From GCA-2731375 sp964507245 (GTDB lineage Bacteria; Pseudomonadota; Alphaproteobacteria; GCA-2731375), in NCBI GenBank assembly GCA_964507245.1, contig CAZDQC010000004.1, positions 1-64,000 on the forward strand: 64,000 bases of DNA, read 5' to 3'. A model generated the notes under the pieces. That model saw only the letters and a program-made list of their open reading frames with translations, made no database searches and had not been told where the DNA came from. This document shows positions 49,424 to 58,003 of the stretch, in pieces; positions within the stretch are counted from its first letter, which is position 1; every line of letters starts with the position of its first letter. The translations under genes and the position numbers were made by a program.

Positions 49424-50599
49424 ATGAAAGATGAAACCAAATTGGTCACTACCGGCCGCGACCCGGAAAACAATCACGGTGTCGTCAATCCACCTGTCTA
49501 CCACGCTTCGACGATCTTACATCCAACATTGGATGCTTTGGACGGGTCTCGAAAAAGGCGTGAAGCAGGAGAAAGAGGTGTCTATTACGGACGGAAAGGA
49601 ACACCGACAACATTTTCCCTCGAAGACATGGTTTGCGCCCTCGAAGGTGGTCACCGCTGTCAAGTCTACCCATCCGGTCTGGCAGCTATTGCTGGATCCT
49701 TATTGGCTTTTGTAAAGGCAGGCGATCACATTCTTATGACCGACGCTGTGTATGGGCCGGCACGGCGCTTTTGCAACGACTTAGCCAGCCGCTACGACGT
49801 TTCCACGACCTTTTATGATCCGGCAATTGGCTCCGAAATTAGGGATCTGATCCACGACAAAACCCGGGTCGTTTATGTGGAAGCACCAGGCACCGCCACA
49901 TTTGTGATGCAGGACATCCCTGCCATTGCCGATGCCGCTCATAAAAAGGGCTGTGTGGTCATGATGGACAATACCTGGGCATCGCCCTTGTATTGCAAGC
50001 CGTTTGAGTTAGGTGTGGATGTTTCAATTCAGGCTGGGACAAAATATATTGTCGGACATTCCGACGTAATGATTGGCACCTCATGCGCCAACAAAGAAGC
50101 CTGGCCGGCGGTTGAAAGCATGGCAGGTTTGTTGGGCCACGCCGCTGGGCCAGATGATGTCTATCTGGCGCAAAGAGGAATGCGAACGCTATCTGTACGT
50201 CTGAAGCAGCATTGGGAAAACGGCCTAAAAGTGGCTGATTGGTTGAGAGACCAAGACATGGTGGAGGTGGTCATGCATCCGGCATTGATGGAAGACCCCG
50301 GTCACGATCTATGGAAGCGCGATTTCCTTGGCGCCTCCGGCTTGTTTGGCACCACGTTGAAACCCTGTTCTCGCGAGGCCGTGGCTGCCATGGTAGACGG
50401 CCTTGAGTTGTTTGGCATGGGCGCATCCTGGGGTGGTTATGAGAGCCTAGTGTTGCCACAGGATCCCAATGCCTTCCGTAGCGTTACGCCTTGGCCACAC
50501 GAAGGACAATGCATACGCTTCCATATCGGACTGGAGGATACTGACGATCTAATCACTGACCTAGTCGCTGGTTTTGAACGGTTGGATGCTGCCCTCTAA
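49424..50599 (+). CDS. metC: Cystathionine beta-lyase
   Basis: This 391-residue PLP-dependent enzyme of the Cys/Met family has the PLP lysine K207 in QAGTKYIVGHSD. Tyr110 (DAVYGPARR), the Asp182 in MMDNTWASPLY and the Tyr/Arg N-terminal segment YYGRKGTPTT are conserved. The overall pattern, including the EAPGTATF segment near 153, matches cystathionine beta-lyase rather than cystathionine gamma-synthase. It cleaves cystathionine to homocysteine, pyruvate and ammonia. It lies 15 bases upstream of modA, so it may share a transcript with the molybdate genes. Confidence 0.9.
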   Translation: MKDETKLVTTGRDPENNHGVVNPPVYHASTILHPTLDALDGSRKRREAGERGVYYGRKGTPTTFSLEDMVCALEGGHRCQVYPSGLAAIAGSLLAFVKAGDHILMTDAVYGPARRFCNDLASRYDVSTTFYDPAIGSEIRDLIHDKTRVVYVEAPGTATFVMQDIPAIADAAHKKGCVVMMDNTWASPLYCKPFELGVDVSIQAGTKYIVGHSDVMIGTSCANKEAWPAVESMAGLLGHAAGPDDVYLAQRGMRTLSVRLKQHWENGLKVADWLRDQDMVEVVMHPALMEDPGHDLWKRDFLGASGLFGTTLKPCSREAVAAMVDGLELFGMGASWGGYESLVLPQDPNAFRSVTPWPHEGQCIRFHIGLEDTDDLITDLVAGFERLDAAL

Positions 50600-50614
50600 A
50601 ATGGAGACCCTGTC

Positions 50615-51400
50615 GTGGGCGCTATAACCAGTTCCAGACACTGGTTATTCGTTCCTTTAGCAGCCCTGGCTTTCCAAATCAGCGCCGCCAAGGCCACTAC
50701 AATAGAAACTATAGAGTTGTTGGCGGCAGCCTCCACTATGGAAGCAGTGACGCAGATAACGTTGTCCGTGCAACGAGATCTAAATATTCGTCTGCGGCCA
50801 ACGTTTGCCGGCTCTTCAACCCTTGCAAAACACATTGCTGCCGGTGCCCCGGCGCACTTATTCCTTTCTGCCGACCCTGATTGGATGTCGTATCTTGAAG
50901 GACGAAATTTAGTGACCCCGGGGAATAGGATCGACTTGCTCAGTAACCAGCTTGTCTTGCTGCAAAGGGAAAAAAGTATGCCTTCGGTGAATTTAACAAA
51001 TCTGATCTCGGCGTTGGGCAACCAACGTTTGATAATGGGCGACCCTGACCATGTACCGGCCGGGCGTTATGGGAAGCAAGCCCTCGAGTATCTGGAACTT
51101 TGGCAAACGGTTAAGTCACGGACCGTCTTTGGCGCATCAATCCGAAATGCCCTTGCCCTATTCTCACGGGGTCATGGACGCTTCGCGATTGCCTATATCA
51201 CAGACGCCCGTATTTATAGGGACCTGAATATTGCCTTCCGAATTCCGGCTAAAAGTCATGCCCCTATCATCTACCCCTTGGGCCTAATTGGCAAAGAGAC
51301 CAATGACCGAGCAAAAAGGGTATTTGATTATCTGCAAAATGAACAGTCGCGCACCATTTTTACATATTATGGCTTTACCTTTTTGCCTATGCCCCGCTAA
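50615..51400 (+). CDS. modA: Molybdate ABC transporter substrate-binding protein
   Basis: This periplasmic protein of 261 residues has a signal peptide (residues 1-27 with an AAKA cleavage region). The mature domain starts IELLAAASTMEAVTQI, and FAGSSTLAKHIAAGAPAHLFLSAD near residue 66 is the conserved ModA anion-binding loop. MGDPDHVPAGRYGKQALEYL near 145 is a second block. It binds molybdate or tungstate. The start is a GTG at 50615, with GGAG upstream. It heads the modABC set. Confidence 0.92.
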   Translation: MGAITSSRHWLFVPLAALAFQISAAKATTIETIELLAAASTMEAVTQITLSVQRDLNIRLRPTFAGSSTLAKHIAAGAPAHLFLSADPDWMSYLEGRNLVTPGNRIDLLSNQLVLLQREKSMPSVNLTNLISALGNQRLIMGDPDHVPAGRYGKQALEYLELWQTVKSRTVFGASIRNALALFSRGHGRFAIAYITDARIYRDLNIAFRIPAKSHAPIIYPLGLIGKETNDRAKRVFDYLQNEQSRTIFTYYGFTFLPMPR

Positions 51401-51408
51401 TTGACCCC

Positions 51409-52098
51409 ATGTTAAGCCAGTTGGAGATAGAAGCGCTTTCATTATCCCTGAAAGTATCGTTCTGGGCGGTAAACTGTATTCTTTTGCCTGGCATTGCCAT
51501 TGCCTGGCTTTTGGCGCGCCGGGATTTTCCTGGAAAGGCTCTGCTGGATGGCTTCGTTCATTTACCGCTGGTTCTGCCACCCGTTGCCCTTGGTTATGTG
51601 CTGTTGGTGATGTTTGGCCGTAATGGGCCCCTGGGCGCATTTCTATATGACTGGTTCGGGGTTAACCTGATATTCTCATGGCGAGGAGCTGCCGTTGCGG
51701 CTGGCATCATGGCGTTCCCGTTATTGGTGCGCGCCGTGCGCCTATCCATGGAAGTCGTGGACCAACGTTTGGAAACAGCGGCACGAACCCTAGGTGCAAG
51801 ACCCTGGCGAGTCTTTATAACCATCACCCTACCCCTCGCATCACCTGGTATTCTTACCGGCGTCCTGCTGGCCTTCATTCGTTGTTTAGGTGAGTTCGGA
51901 GCCACCATCACCTTTGCTGCTAATGTTCCAGGTGAAACTCGTACACTTCCCCTGGCGCTATATACGGCCCTGCAGGTTCCGGGAGGCGAAGATGCGGCGA
52001 TGCGGCTTGCCCTTGTGTCAATCGCCCTAGCGATTGGCGCTTTGGTCGCTTCCCAATTCCTAGCCCGTGAAGTGGCAAAACGGATCGGACTTTCGTGA
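51409..52098 (+). CDS. modB: Molybdate ABC transporter permease
   Basis: The 229-residue membrane protein has five or six helices. The EAA loop near residue 125 includes LETAARTLGARPWRVFITITLPLA and then PGILTGVLLAFIRCLGEFGATI, the hallmark of ModB. It forms the channel for molybdate import. It starts 8 bases after modA. Its stop TGA overlaps the modC start as TGATG, coupling translation. Confidence 0.93.
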   Translation: MLSQLEIEALSLSLKVSFWAVNCILLPGIAIAWLLARRDFPGKALLDGFVHLPLVLPPVALGYVLLVMFGRNGPLGAFLYDWFGVNLIFSWRGAAVAAGIMAFPLLVRAVRLSMEVVDQRLETAARTLGARPWRVFITITLPLASPGILTGVLLAFIRCLGEFGATITFAANVPGETRTLPLALYTALQVPGGEDAAMRLALVSIALAIGALVASQFLAREVAKRIGLS

Positions 52099-53162
52099 TG
52101 TTGGATCTAAATGTAAGTACTCGCCTGGGAGAATTCTCGGTCGAAGCTAATATCAAAGCCGACGCCGGTGTGACAGCTCTTTTTGGACCCTCCGGGGCCG
52201 GAAAGACCACTTTAGTCAATATGTTAGCCGGTCTACTTCGTCCGGAGCGGGGCCACATTATCGTACAAGGGGAAATTCTGTTTGATCGAGAACAGGGGAT
52301 AGATGTACCGCCCGAAGCGCGCCGCATTGGCTATGTGTTTCAAGAAAGTCGACTATTTCCCCACATGTCCGTGGCCGCAAATCTGAACTATGGGCGCCGA
52401 CAAGACACGGTCAACTTTGACGCCGTCTTGGACCTATTAGCGTTGGCACCGTTACTGAAACGACGCCCCAATTCCTTGTCCGGCGGCGAACGCCAACGAG
52501 TCGCTATCGGGCGAGCCCTTTTGGCGTCGCCACGGATATTATTAATGGACGAGCCATTGGCCAATCTGGATGCACCCCGCCGATCTGAAATTTTACCATT
52601 CATTGAGGATTTACGGCGGGAGTTTTCTCCTTCCATTGTTTATGTTTCCCACAACATGGACGAAATCATAAGACTCGCGGATCAGCTAGTGGTGATGGCA
52701 GAAGGCACCGTGGTCGCGAATGGCCCGGTAGCCGAAATCACCTCGCGTCTAGACCTGCGGCCCCTTACAGGTCGCTGGGACGCTGGCTCCGTAATTGATA
52801 CCGTCGTAGCTGAACAAGATGACAGCGATTTTCTAACCCGGTTGTCGTTTAAGGGAGGGAATCTATGGTTGCCGCGCTTAGATCTGGCTGTTGGAACAAG
52901 CCTACGGATACAGGTCAGAGCGCGGGATGTCAGCATTGCCCTAATTCCACCTGCAGATATCAGCATATTGAATGTTTTCGCTGGCGAAGTAATTGAGGTT
53001 GGTGAGGACGATGGTCCCCAAGTTGACGTTTTGCTTGATATCGGCGCACCATTGTGGGCTCGTATCACTAAGCGATCGCAACGGGAACTTAATATTGCAC
53101 CCGGACGGATGGTCCATGCCATGATCAAGGCCATGGCCGTGGACCGCAGCGTTCGCAAATGA
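52098..53162 (+). CDS. modC: Molybdate ABC transporter ATP-binding protein
   Basis: This 354-residue ABC ATPase has Walker A GPSGAGKTT near residue 32 and signature LSGGERQRVAIGRAL near 131. Walker B ILLMDEPLANLDAP follows near 151. A C-terminal TOBE/molybdate-binding domain (residues about 285-350, with RARDVSIALIPP) is typical of ModC. ATG 52098 overlaps the modB stop; a GTG just before is in frame but redundant. The downstream gene converges with a 9-base gap. It supports a molybdoenzyme such as the PadBCD-like complex at 18-23 kb, which is inference. Confidence 0.94.
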   Translation: MLDLNVSTRLGEFSVEANIKADAGVTALFGPSGAGKTTLVNMLAGLLRPERGHIIVQGEILFDREQGIDVPPEARRIGYVFQESRLFPHMSVAANLNYGRRQDTVNFDAVLDLLALAPLLKRRPNSLSGGERQRVAIGRALLASPRILLMDEPLANLDAPRRSEILPFIEDLRREFSPSIVYVSHNMDEIIRLADQLVVMAEGTVVANGPVAEITSRLDLRPLTGRWDAGSVIDTVVAEQDDSDFLTRLSFKGGNLWLPRLDLAVGTSLRIQVRARDVSIALIPPADISILNVFAGEVIEVGEDDGPQVDVLLDIGAPLWARITKRSQRELNIAPGRMVHAMIKAMAVDRSVRK

Positions 53163-53171
53163 GCCTTCGGG

Positions 53172-53420
53172 TTAGTCTTTCTTTAGATTGGAGATATTGG
53201 GCCGTTCGGCCACACCTTCAGGTACGTCAACAGCTCGCGGCGTCTGGTTGTAAAAAAGGAAGGCTGGAACAGCACCGATTATCAAGGCAATCACGATCGT
53301 GCCCGGCCAATGAAATTTAGTGAGGCCCCTGAAACGCCGCTGCCGCGCACTCCGCACCAAATATACGACAGCCACCACAACGACCGCCGAGACCAGCCAT
53401 ATCAGCCAAAAGTCCCTCAT
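53172..53420 (-). CDS. Small two-helix membrane protein of unknown function
   Basis: This 82-residue protein has helix one at residues 4-24 (WLIWLVSAVVVVAVVYLV) and a basic linker SARQRRFRG. Helix two (about 43-60, TIVIALIIGAVPAFLFY) and a polar tail follow. No family is recognised. It lies convergent to modC with 9 bases between, and 24 bases from the HpcH aldolase stop, whose transcript it may share. Confidence 0.6.
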   Translation of the reverse strand: MRDFWLIWLVSAVVVVAVVYLVRSARQRRFRGLTKFHWPGTIVIALIIGAVPAFLFYNQTPRAVDVPEGVAERPNISNLKKD

Positions 53421-53444
53421 CCAGGCATGCTAACAGAATCCGTA

Positions 53445-54227
53445 TTACAAATCGATGTCTTGTAAGGCAATAGCGCGGCCTTTGGCCGCCGCCATCAAAT
53501 AAGACAGATCGCTACCGCCTAAGACCATGCGAACGCCCATTTTTATGTATTTTGCTGCCAGATCATCATAGATACCACCCATGCCTGCCCATTTGCGGTT
53601 ATTTTGGCAAGCGGAAATCGTACTTTCGTAGGCGGCTACGACGTCCTCATGATCATATTGGCCGGGTATGCCCATTTCGGCACAAAGATCATTGGTGCCT
53701 ATCAAAAGCACATCAACCCCGTCAACACCGGCGATTTCATCAGCATTGGCGATAGCCTCTGGGCTCTCCAACATAACCACGACTAGCAAATTTTCGTTAA
53801 TTAGCTTGGTCGCTTCGGCCATGGGGAGATTTTCGTATTCCAAAATTGCGGCGCCACCAGCGAGGGATCGGTGACCGAGCGGGGGATAGAGACACTGATC
53901 GACCACGCGTCGTGCCTCCTTGGCAGAATTTACGTGCGGTACCACGATGCCTTGCGCTCCGGCATCTAACGGCCGGCTCGCATGGTGATGGAGGTGCGAC
54001 GAAGCCCTCACAATCGGCGTGCAGCCGGCATCCAGTCCAGCTAGGGAAATATCCGCAACTGTTTCTAAATTCAACGGACTATGTTCCATATCAATAAACA
54101 GCCAGTCATATCCACAGACCTTGGCGACTTTTGCAATCTCGACGCCACGGGCAATACGCACGCCAATTCCCAGCGACAATTCTCCGTCGGATAGCTTTTG
54201 CTTGGTAACATTCTGTATGATAGCCAT
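53445..54227 (-). CDS. HpcH/HpaI family class II aldolase
   Basis: This metal-dependent pyruvate-type aldolase of 260 residues carries the catalytic H49 in FIDMEHSPLN. R74, E154 (VMLESPEA) and D180 (IGTNDLC) form the active site of HpcH/HpaI and 2-keto-3-deoxyacid aldolases. It would split a 2-keto acid to pyruvate and an aldehyde. The ATG at 54227 has AGGA eight bases upstream; a longer in-frame start at 54314 is not convincing. It is the terminal enzyme candidate of the adjacent sugar-acid gene cluster. Confidence 0.88.
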   Translation of the reverse strand: MAIIQNVTKQKLSDGELSLGIGVRIARGVEIAKVAKVCGYDWLFIDMEHSPLNLETVADISLAGLDAGCTPIVRASSHLHHHASRPLDAGAQGIVVPHVNSAKEARRVVDQCLYPPLGHRSLAGGAAILEYENLPMAEATKLINENLLVVVMLESPEAIANADEIAGVDGVDVLLIGTNDLCAEMGIPGQYDHEDVVAAYESTISACQNNRKWAGMGGIYDDLAAKYIKMGVRMVLGGSDLSYLMAAAKGRAIALQDIDL

Positions 54228-54388
54228 GCGAAGATTCCTAATTTTTTTACCGCTTGTTTTCCAAATATCGACCCGGCCCAGCCGAACCATAATTGAATTA
54301 ACATGTCGGCGCACCTAATTCAGGGCTACATGCGTTGTAATTCCGAAACTAATAGAGAGGCCGCGGTATAGCAAATTATGCACCTGGG

Positions 54389-55192
54389 TTATACAGCGGT
54401 ACGGATACGTTCCTGGCAGGTACGAATAACTTCATCACCGGGACGTTTCCACCAATTTTCAGCCGAGAAAATTTCAACCTCAATCAAGCCATCATAGCCA
54501 ATGTGGTCAATCCATCTGGTAATCTTCGGGATGTCCACAATCCCGTCACCCATCATGCCACGATCCAGCAGCAAATCATTGGTTGGCACCAGCCAATCAC
54601 AAACATGATAGGCTAGCACCCGGTCTCTGGCTCGCTTAATCTGCGCCTCTAGATCAGGGTCCCACCAAACGTGATAAATATCCACCGCCACGCCAATTCC
54701 GTCGCCCAATACATCACAGAGATCAAGCGCCTGGCCAAGGGTATTGATAGCACATCTTTCAGCCGCATACATGGGATGAAGCGGCTCGATTGCTACTGGC
54801 ATGCCGGAAGCCCGTGCGTGAGGCAGCACGGCGCCAAGCCCATCACGGATCATTGACCGTGCGCCGGTGATATCCTTAGATCCATTCGGCAAACCACCCG
54901 CCACCATGATTAAACAATCTGCTCCCAAGGCCACGGCCTGATCCACAGCCAACAGATTGTCATCAATCCTTGCTTGACGCTCCATATTAGTAGTGCCAGG
55001 AAACTGACCCGCACGGCACAGGCCTGAAACTCGAAGGCCATGTTCGTCAAGCATCCGAACGGCTTCATTCAGACCACATTCCGCTAACTTGTCACGCCAG
55101 ATTGAGATGCCAGTCACACCTGCTTGTGCGTATGCAATTATAGCTCCGGCAAGGTTATGTTGCTCTCGGGTCGTAGCCTGGTTGATAGACAT
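54389..55192 (-). CDS. Sugar phosphate isomerase/epimerase (xylose isomerase-like TIM barrel)
   Basis: This TIM-barrel protein of 267 residues has AYAQAGVTGISIWRDKLAECG near residue 20, ALGADCLIMVAGGLP near 90, AVDIYHVWWDPD near 175 and HIGYDGLIEVEIFSAENWW near 234. These are typical of AP-endonuclease-2 / IolE-IolI type sugar isomerase-epimerases with a divalent metal. It begins at 55192, 10 bases after the enolase-like stop; an ATG further upstream at 55264 overlaps that gene. The substrate is not deduced. Confidence 0.88.
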   Translation of the reverse strand: MSINQATTREQHNLAGAIIAYAQAGVTGISIWRDKLAECGLNEAVRMLDEHGLRVSGLCRAGQFPGTTNMERQARIDDNLLAVDQAVALGADCLIMVAGGLPNGSKDITGARSMIRDGLGAVLPHARASGMPVAIEPLHPMYAAERCAINTLGQALDLCDVLGDGIGVAVDIYHVWWDPDLEAQIKRARDRVLAYHVCDWLVPTNDLLLDRGMMGDGIVDIPKITRWIDHIGYDGLIEVEIFSAENWWKRPGDEVIRTCQERIRTAV

Positions 55193-55202
55193 GCGGGCTG
55201 GA

Positions 55203-56582
55203 TCAGCCACAATACAACTCCCGCATATCAGCGAAGTCAGGCTCCGCACCATAGGCAAAACCAACGCTATTCAATGATCCTATTGTGATCAGACCCTCCT
55301 TGATGGTCAGACGAGTGACGCCACCTGATTCATGATAGATATCGGGATGGGCCTTACGGAATGCTACCTGTTCCGCGTGGGGGACACCGGTCAACCCATT
55401 GACATAGTGATGGCCATTTCGTTCTACATGGGTGATGCCCAACAAATTAACGAGCGCCAAATCCTGCTGCACCGACAGACCTGCCTGGGTAGTCAAATCT
55501 TCTGCCGACATAAAGAACCCCTGACCCCAATGGTCACAACGCCCTCGATTCAAAATCGATTTGTAAAGACCCTTGCAGGATTTTGAAGAAACACCACGAT
55601 AACCCAATTCTCGGCCTCTAGGAAACGCCTCAAGGGACCCATCCGATTCATCAAGGATTACAGGCTTCCGTGCGCTCAACTCGCTGACATCAACTTCCAA
55701 GGCGACGCTGCGGGATATCGGTTGTTCCACGAACAGGATAGACTGATTAAACCGTTTCAAGCGGGGATTGCCCTCAATCCCATCCAATAATGCGCTAACC
55801 CCTCGTACATCTCCATATTGTTCATTACCATCCAAGCTGACAATGTATCCATCGTCACACTCATCGAGCAAATCAGCGATTTCCACCAAGCGGGCGATAT
55901 CTTCACTAAGATCACCGCAGACCTTAATCTTGAAGTAATTGTGCCCGTAAGTGGCGATGACCTCACTCAGTGTTTCGGGTAGGCCGTCGGCAACCGATTG
56001 TGGATTTTTTCTAATCGGATCGAGCATCCCGACCGTATGTCGTGCGTGGATACTGCGTGCCGGACTCAAGCCAGCCAAAAACTGGTCCATGTCAAATTCA
56101 TCGCTAGTAATACCAGGCAAATTACCTTGCACGGCACTATAGAAGGACACTTTCTGTAACCTACAAAGACTGTCAAGAATGGCGCGGTCTAAGATAGCCG
56201 GACCGTAGCAGGCGACGAGGGAATTATCTCCTCTTCCACCACATATTTGGATTTGTTCTTTGTAATTTGATAGGAACAAGCCGAAGGCTGTCGCGGGAGA
56301 GGCGTTGCGGTATAGAAAAGTCGCGGTACACAAGGAATGGCGTAATTGGTCAAAGTTATCTTCATTACTGAGCCCCAAATTTTTGTCGAACCATTTGGGC
56401 GCCAACATCTCCGCTGATAGTCCCCAACCTTCCCGCCCGTCAAGTAGCCGTATACGCACCCGAGCGAATACCTGGGGGCATTCGCGCAAAGTGGTAACCC
56501 CAAATTTGAAAGGCATGCGCAGGGTGACATCTCGCTCGTACAGCTGTACTTCTTCAACCGAAAGTTTGGTGTATTCAGCCAA
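55203..56582 (-). CDS. Enolase-superfamily protein (mandelate racemase/muconate lactonizing-like), long form
   Basis: This 459-residue protein is longer than the usual 360-400 residues of the superfamily. The motifs are present: K218-x-K220 (FKIKVCGD), D251-x-N253 (LDGNEQ), E286 (FVEQPIS), D311-E312 (ILDESDGS) and K334 (SSKSCKG). They occupy the expected barrel-strand positions, suggesting a two-base (Lys-Lys) epimerase or dehydratase site. Additional length lies in the N-terminal cap and in a C-terminal tail. The start is TTG 56582, with GGGGG five bases upstream. The substrate is probably a sugar acid given the neighbours. Confidence 0.82.
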   Translation of the reverse strand: MAEYTKLSVEEVQLYERDVTLRMPFKFGVTTLRECPQVFARVRIRLLDGREGWGLSAEMLAPKWFDKNLGLSNEDNFDQLRHSLCTATFLYRNASPATAFGLFLSNYKEQIQICGGRGDNSLVACYGPAILDRAILDSLCRLQKVSFYSAVQGNLPGITSDEFDMDQFLAGLSPARSIHARHTVGMLDPIRKNPQSVADGLPETLSEVIATYGHNYFKIKVCGDLSEDIARLVEIADLLDECDDGYIVSLDGNEQYGDVRGVSALLDGIEGNPRLKRFNQSILFVEQPISRSVALEVDVSELSARKPVILDESDGSLEAFPRGRELGYRGVSSKSCKGLYKSILNRGRCDHWGQGFFMSAEDLTTQAGLSVQQDLALVNLLGITHVERNGHHYVNGLTGVPHAEQVAFRKAHPDIYHESGGVTRLTIKEGLITIGSLNSVGFAYGAEPDFADMRELYCG

Positions 56583-56745
56583 AATAACCCCCTAGATACC
56601 GCGCCAATGAGCAATGGCTCGAACACGGGGTATTATCGTGAGATTACCATATACAAACTCACCCACATTGTGACCTAGGGTCGCCACGAATTCACCCTGT
56701 TCAAGAAACCGCTTGCCTTGATCACTTCAATACATAACGAAATTT

Positions 56746-57762
56746 TCACAAAGGTACCCTTCGATTTTCCATCGACGAATATTCGATAGCTTCAAGAATA
56801 CGGGCCATACCCACACCACATTCATCTACACCCGCCAAAGGTAGTCTCTTGCCATCCACAGCGTCTAAAAAAGCCCGAAACTCCGCCGCTACGACTTGAA
56901 AGGGCTCAGTCACAGCGCAATAGGGTTTTTCGACGCCTTGGTTGTTGGGTTGCCAAATACCCCCCACCAATTCATGACGTACCCGATGAACCTGCAAATC
57001 ATTGACCTGGTAGTCAATCTCCACCGCCCCCTTACTCCCCGAAACCATGAACTCCTTCGTCTGGGTAGCGCCCGGAACAATATTGTCGTTCCAGCGACCG
57101 GGCTGGATGCAACCGACCTCTACTTGCGCCAAGGCGCCAGTGGCATAGAACAGCCGGATTAGGGCAAAGTCGTCATACCCCCGGCTGAAATGATCTTTGG
57201 TTACGGCATCGACTTCTAACGGCAACTCGCCCGTCATCCAATTGGCCTGATCGATAAAATGAACAGCGTCATTCGCCACGACGCCGCTGTCGGACCTAGC
57301 CCTTTTATACCCATGGAAGCGGCCTGACATATACCGCAAATCACCTAGACGGCCTTTGTCAATTTCTTCCTTTGCCCGCTGAGCTAAGGGATGAGCCCGG
57401 AAATAAAAGCCTACTTGAACTACTTGATCTCGTACCATCTCCTTAAAGGCCAAAGCATCGTTGAGAGTTAGGGTCATAGGCTTTTCAATAAAAATAGGTT
57501 TTTCCGTATTCAGCACCGGAAGGCAAACCTCTAAATGCAAATTCGTCGGAGCCAATATCACCACGAGGTCTGCCTTTTCCAAAAAGTCCGTTACCGCCCC
57601 CGATACCTGATTAGGCGCAATACCTAAATCTACACATCTACACCGCGCCGCCTCATCCGGATCGACTATATACAAATCATCGGCCAAACCCAGCGAGCGC
57701 CACGCTGCTAAATGCGTAGGTCCAAAATTGCCAAACCCTATTTGCAATATACAACGCCTCAA
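56746..57762 (-). CDS. Gfo/Idh/MocA family oxidoreductase
   Basis: This 338-residue NAD(P)-dependent dehydrogenase has a Rossmann fold (LQIGFGNFGPTHLAAW) and the EKP motif PIFIEKPMTLT near residue 93. SGRFHGYKRARSDSGVVANDAVHFIDQANW near 146 carries the catalytic Asp-x-x-x-His type pattern, and a C-terminal beta-sheet domain follows. It oxidises a sugar, cyclitol or related polyol. The apparent start is TTG 57762, with AGGG eight bases upstream, just after the stop of the truncated DUF993-like ORF. It lies in a leftward operon with another Gfo/Idh gene. Confidence 0.85.
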   Translation of the reverse strand: MRRCILQIGFGNFGPTHLAAWRSLGLADDLYIVDPDEAARCRCVDLGIAPNQVSGAVTDFLEKADLVVILAPTNLHLEVCLPVLNTEKPIFIEKPMTLTLNDALAFKEMVRDQVVQVGFYFRAHPLAQRAKEEIDKGRLGDLRYMSGRFHGYKRARSDSGVVANDAVHFIDQANWMTGELPLEVDAVTKDHFSRGYDDFALIRLFYATGALAQVEVGCIQPGRWNDNIVPGATQTKEFMVSGSKGAVEIDYQVNDLQVHRVRHELVGGIWQPNNQGVEKPYCAVTEPFQVVAAEFRAFLDAVDGKRLPLAGVDECGVGMARILEAIEYSSMENRRVPL

Positions 57763-57764
57763 GG

Positions 57765-58001
57765 CTATTTCCCTAAGGCAGCAACGCCATGTGTTGTGAG
57801 AAAGGCGCGCATGCCGCTGCTAGCTAGTTCTGGATTGACGAGCAGATCAGAGGCGTCTGTCAAGGTATCAGCTATCACATGGGCATCTGCATAAGCGGTA
57901 CGGTTGAAGGGACGATTAGCGCGCGCCGGGAAATCCTGCGTCATGGGTCTAGTGAATGGTACCAGGGTGCCGTCAGAGATCGTTAAATTTAATGGGGGCA
58001 C
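57765..58001 (-). pseudogene. Truncated DUF993-like N-terminal fragment
   Basis: This 78-codon ORF starts at GTG 58001, three bases after the upstream Gfo/Idh stop. It ends with a TAG three bases before the next Gfo/Idh start. Residues such as TISDGTLVPF and RPFNRTAYADAHVIAD match the beginning of DUF993 (dihydrodipicolinate-synthase-like) proteins as I remember them; those are about 380 residues long. The remaining 300 residues are missing. It is probably a deletion remnant, possibly still translated because of its tight coupling. The DUF993 identification is moderately uncertain. Confidence 0.45.
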
Positions 58002-58003
58002 AA

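Noticed and set aside
50596..51021. 141-codon minus-strand ORF opposite modA
   Set aside because: It is an antisense shadow of modA, whose signal peptide and motifs are unambiguous.
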